A DNA stretch of 6,014 nt from Novosphingobium sp. (lineage in GTDB: Bacteria > Pseudomonadota > Alphaproteobacteria > Sphingomonadales > Sphingomonadaceae), in the NCBI GenBank assembly GCA_027490345.1, contig JAIXYF010000440.1:1-6014 (forward strand), written 5' to 3'. Positions 5,532 to 6,014 of the stretch are shown here, in pieces (positions within the stretch are counted from its first letter, which is position 1; the number at the start of each line of letters is the position of its first letter). The translations under genes and the position numbers were made by a program. The notes below the pieces were generated by a model. That model did no database searches, was not told where the DNA came from, and saw only the letters and a program-made list of their open reading frames with translations.

Positions 5532-5686
5532 ACGTGGACAAGGGGCGTGAGATGCGCCTTGCCGCGATCAGTAGACCGGGGTCGATGGCACAGACCGGCG
5601 CGCACGGCAACGGGCTCCACGTCTGTGGTGCTTTGCAGTGCGTCCTGGAATGGCAGACGGGCAGGCCCTGTCAGGCCGGATAGCGG
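5532..5686. other. Intergenic region between ihfB and tRNA-Leu
   Basis: These 155 bases contain no supported gene. A short GGCC-TGACAG-GGCC inverted repeat lies about 10 bases after the ihfB stop, but no T-run follows, so I do not call a terminator. The tRNA promoter presumably lies here; no convincing hexamers were seen. Confidence 0.4.
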
Positions 5687-5968
5687 TTATTCGGCGTTCA
5701 GCCGCACCCGCATGTCCTTGCCGGGCTTGAAATAAGGCACGCGCTTGCCCGGAACCTCGACCGAATCGCCGGTTCTCGGATTGCGGCCCTTGCGCGCATC
5801 GCGTTCGCGCGTTGAAAACGCGCCGAAGCCGCGCAGCTCGACCCGGCCGCCATCGGCAAGGCGCTTCGCAATCTCGTCAAAGAAAACATCGACCACGCGC
5901 TCGATTTCTTCGCCGCGCATACCAGGGCTCTGCTTCGAGAGCTCCTGCAACAATTCGGATCGGATCAT
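5687..5968 (-). CDS. ihfB: Integration host factor subunit beta
   Basis: This is a DNA-bending protein of the HU/IHF family that pairs with IHF alpha and acts in recombination, replication and transcription architecture. The chosen ATG at 5968 gives 93 residues, the usual length of IhfB, and has a GGGGGG ribosome site six bases upstream; the ATG at 5974 would abut that site. Seen: the family N-terminus MIRSELLQEL, helix EEIERVVDVFFDEIAKRLADGG (20-41), RVELRGFGAFSTRERDAR (42-59), the beta-arm GRNPRTG (61-67) whose Pro64 intercalates into DNA, and VPYFKPGKDMRVRLN (77-91). The start MIRSELL and RVELRGFGAFS are closer to IHF beta than to HU or IHF alpha. The gene is complete; 46 bases of upstream DNA remain in the window, with no gene recognised. 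Confidence 0.95.
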   Translation of the reverse strand: MIRSELLQELSKQSPGMRGEEIERVVDVFFDEIAKRLADGGRVELRGFGAFSTRERDARKGRNPRTGDSVEVPGKRVPYFKPGKDMRVRLNAE

Positions 5969-6014
5969 CCGCATCCCCCCTACTTGACCGCCGGAGGACG
6001 CGGGCACCCTTTGG

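Overview
The window (6,014 bp, GC-rich) looks like chromosomal DNA of an alphaproteobacterium, most likely a sphingomonad. This is inferred from base composition, the character of the proteins, an IHF beta gene and a serralysin-type RTX C-terminus; no rRNA or other definitive marker is present. Every convincing gene lies on the minus strand, so transcription runs from high to low coordinates.

In reading order: (1) ihfB (5968-5687), the DNA-bending integration host factor beta subunit; (2) a class II tRNA-Leu(UAA) with encoded CCA (5531-5447); (3) a small RTX protein (5296-4508) made only of calcium-binding nonapeptide repeats and a serralysin-type C-terminal secretion domain; (4) a tight four-gene cassette: a Tat-signal thioredoxin-fold protein (4467-3994), a 76-residue DUF4266 lipoprotein ending in a Cys-Gly-Cys tail (3994-3764), a DUF3570 predicted outer-membrane beta-barrel (3773-2418) and an ApbE-family FAD:protein FMN transferase (2394-1507); (5) a tandem PilZ-domain protein (1431-700), in the same frame as apbE and separated from it by one stop codon and 25 open codons; (6) the first 183 residues of a UDP-galactopyranose-mutase-like FAD oxidoreductase (551 to beyond the left edge).

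The most interesting region is the cassette at 4467-1507. Its genes overlap (TGATG junction, then a 10-base overlap) or lie 23 bases apart, as expected for a translationally coupled operon. The DUF3570 protein carries two matches to the ApbE flavinylation motif (D-x-x-[ST]-G-A-[ST]), both in what I infer to be one long loop of the barrel. With the adjacent ApbE, the exported thioredoxin and the Cys-rich lipoprotein, this suggests an uncharacterised envelope redox system in which a covalent FMN is attached to an outer-membrane protein. Two details complicate that model: the ApbE has no visible export signal, and it has Gly where the family normally has a metal-binding Asp.
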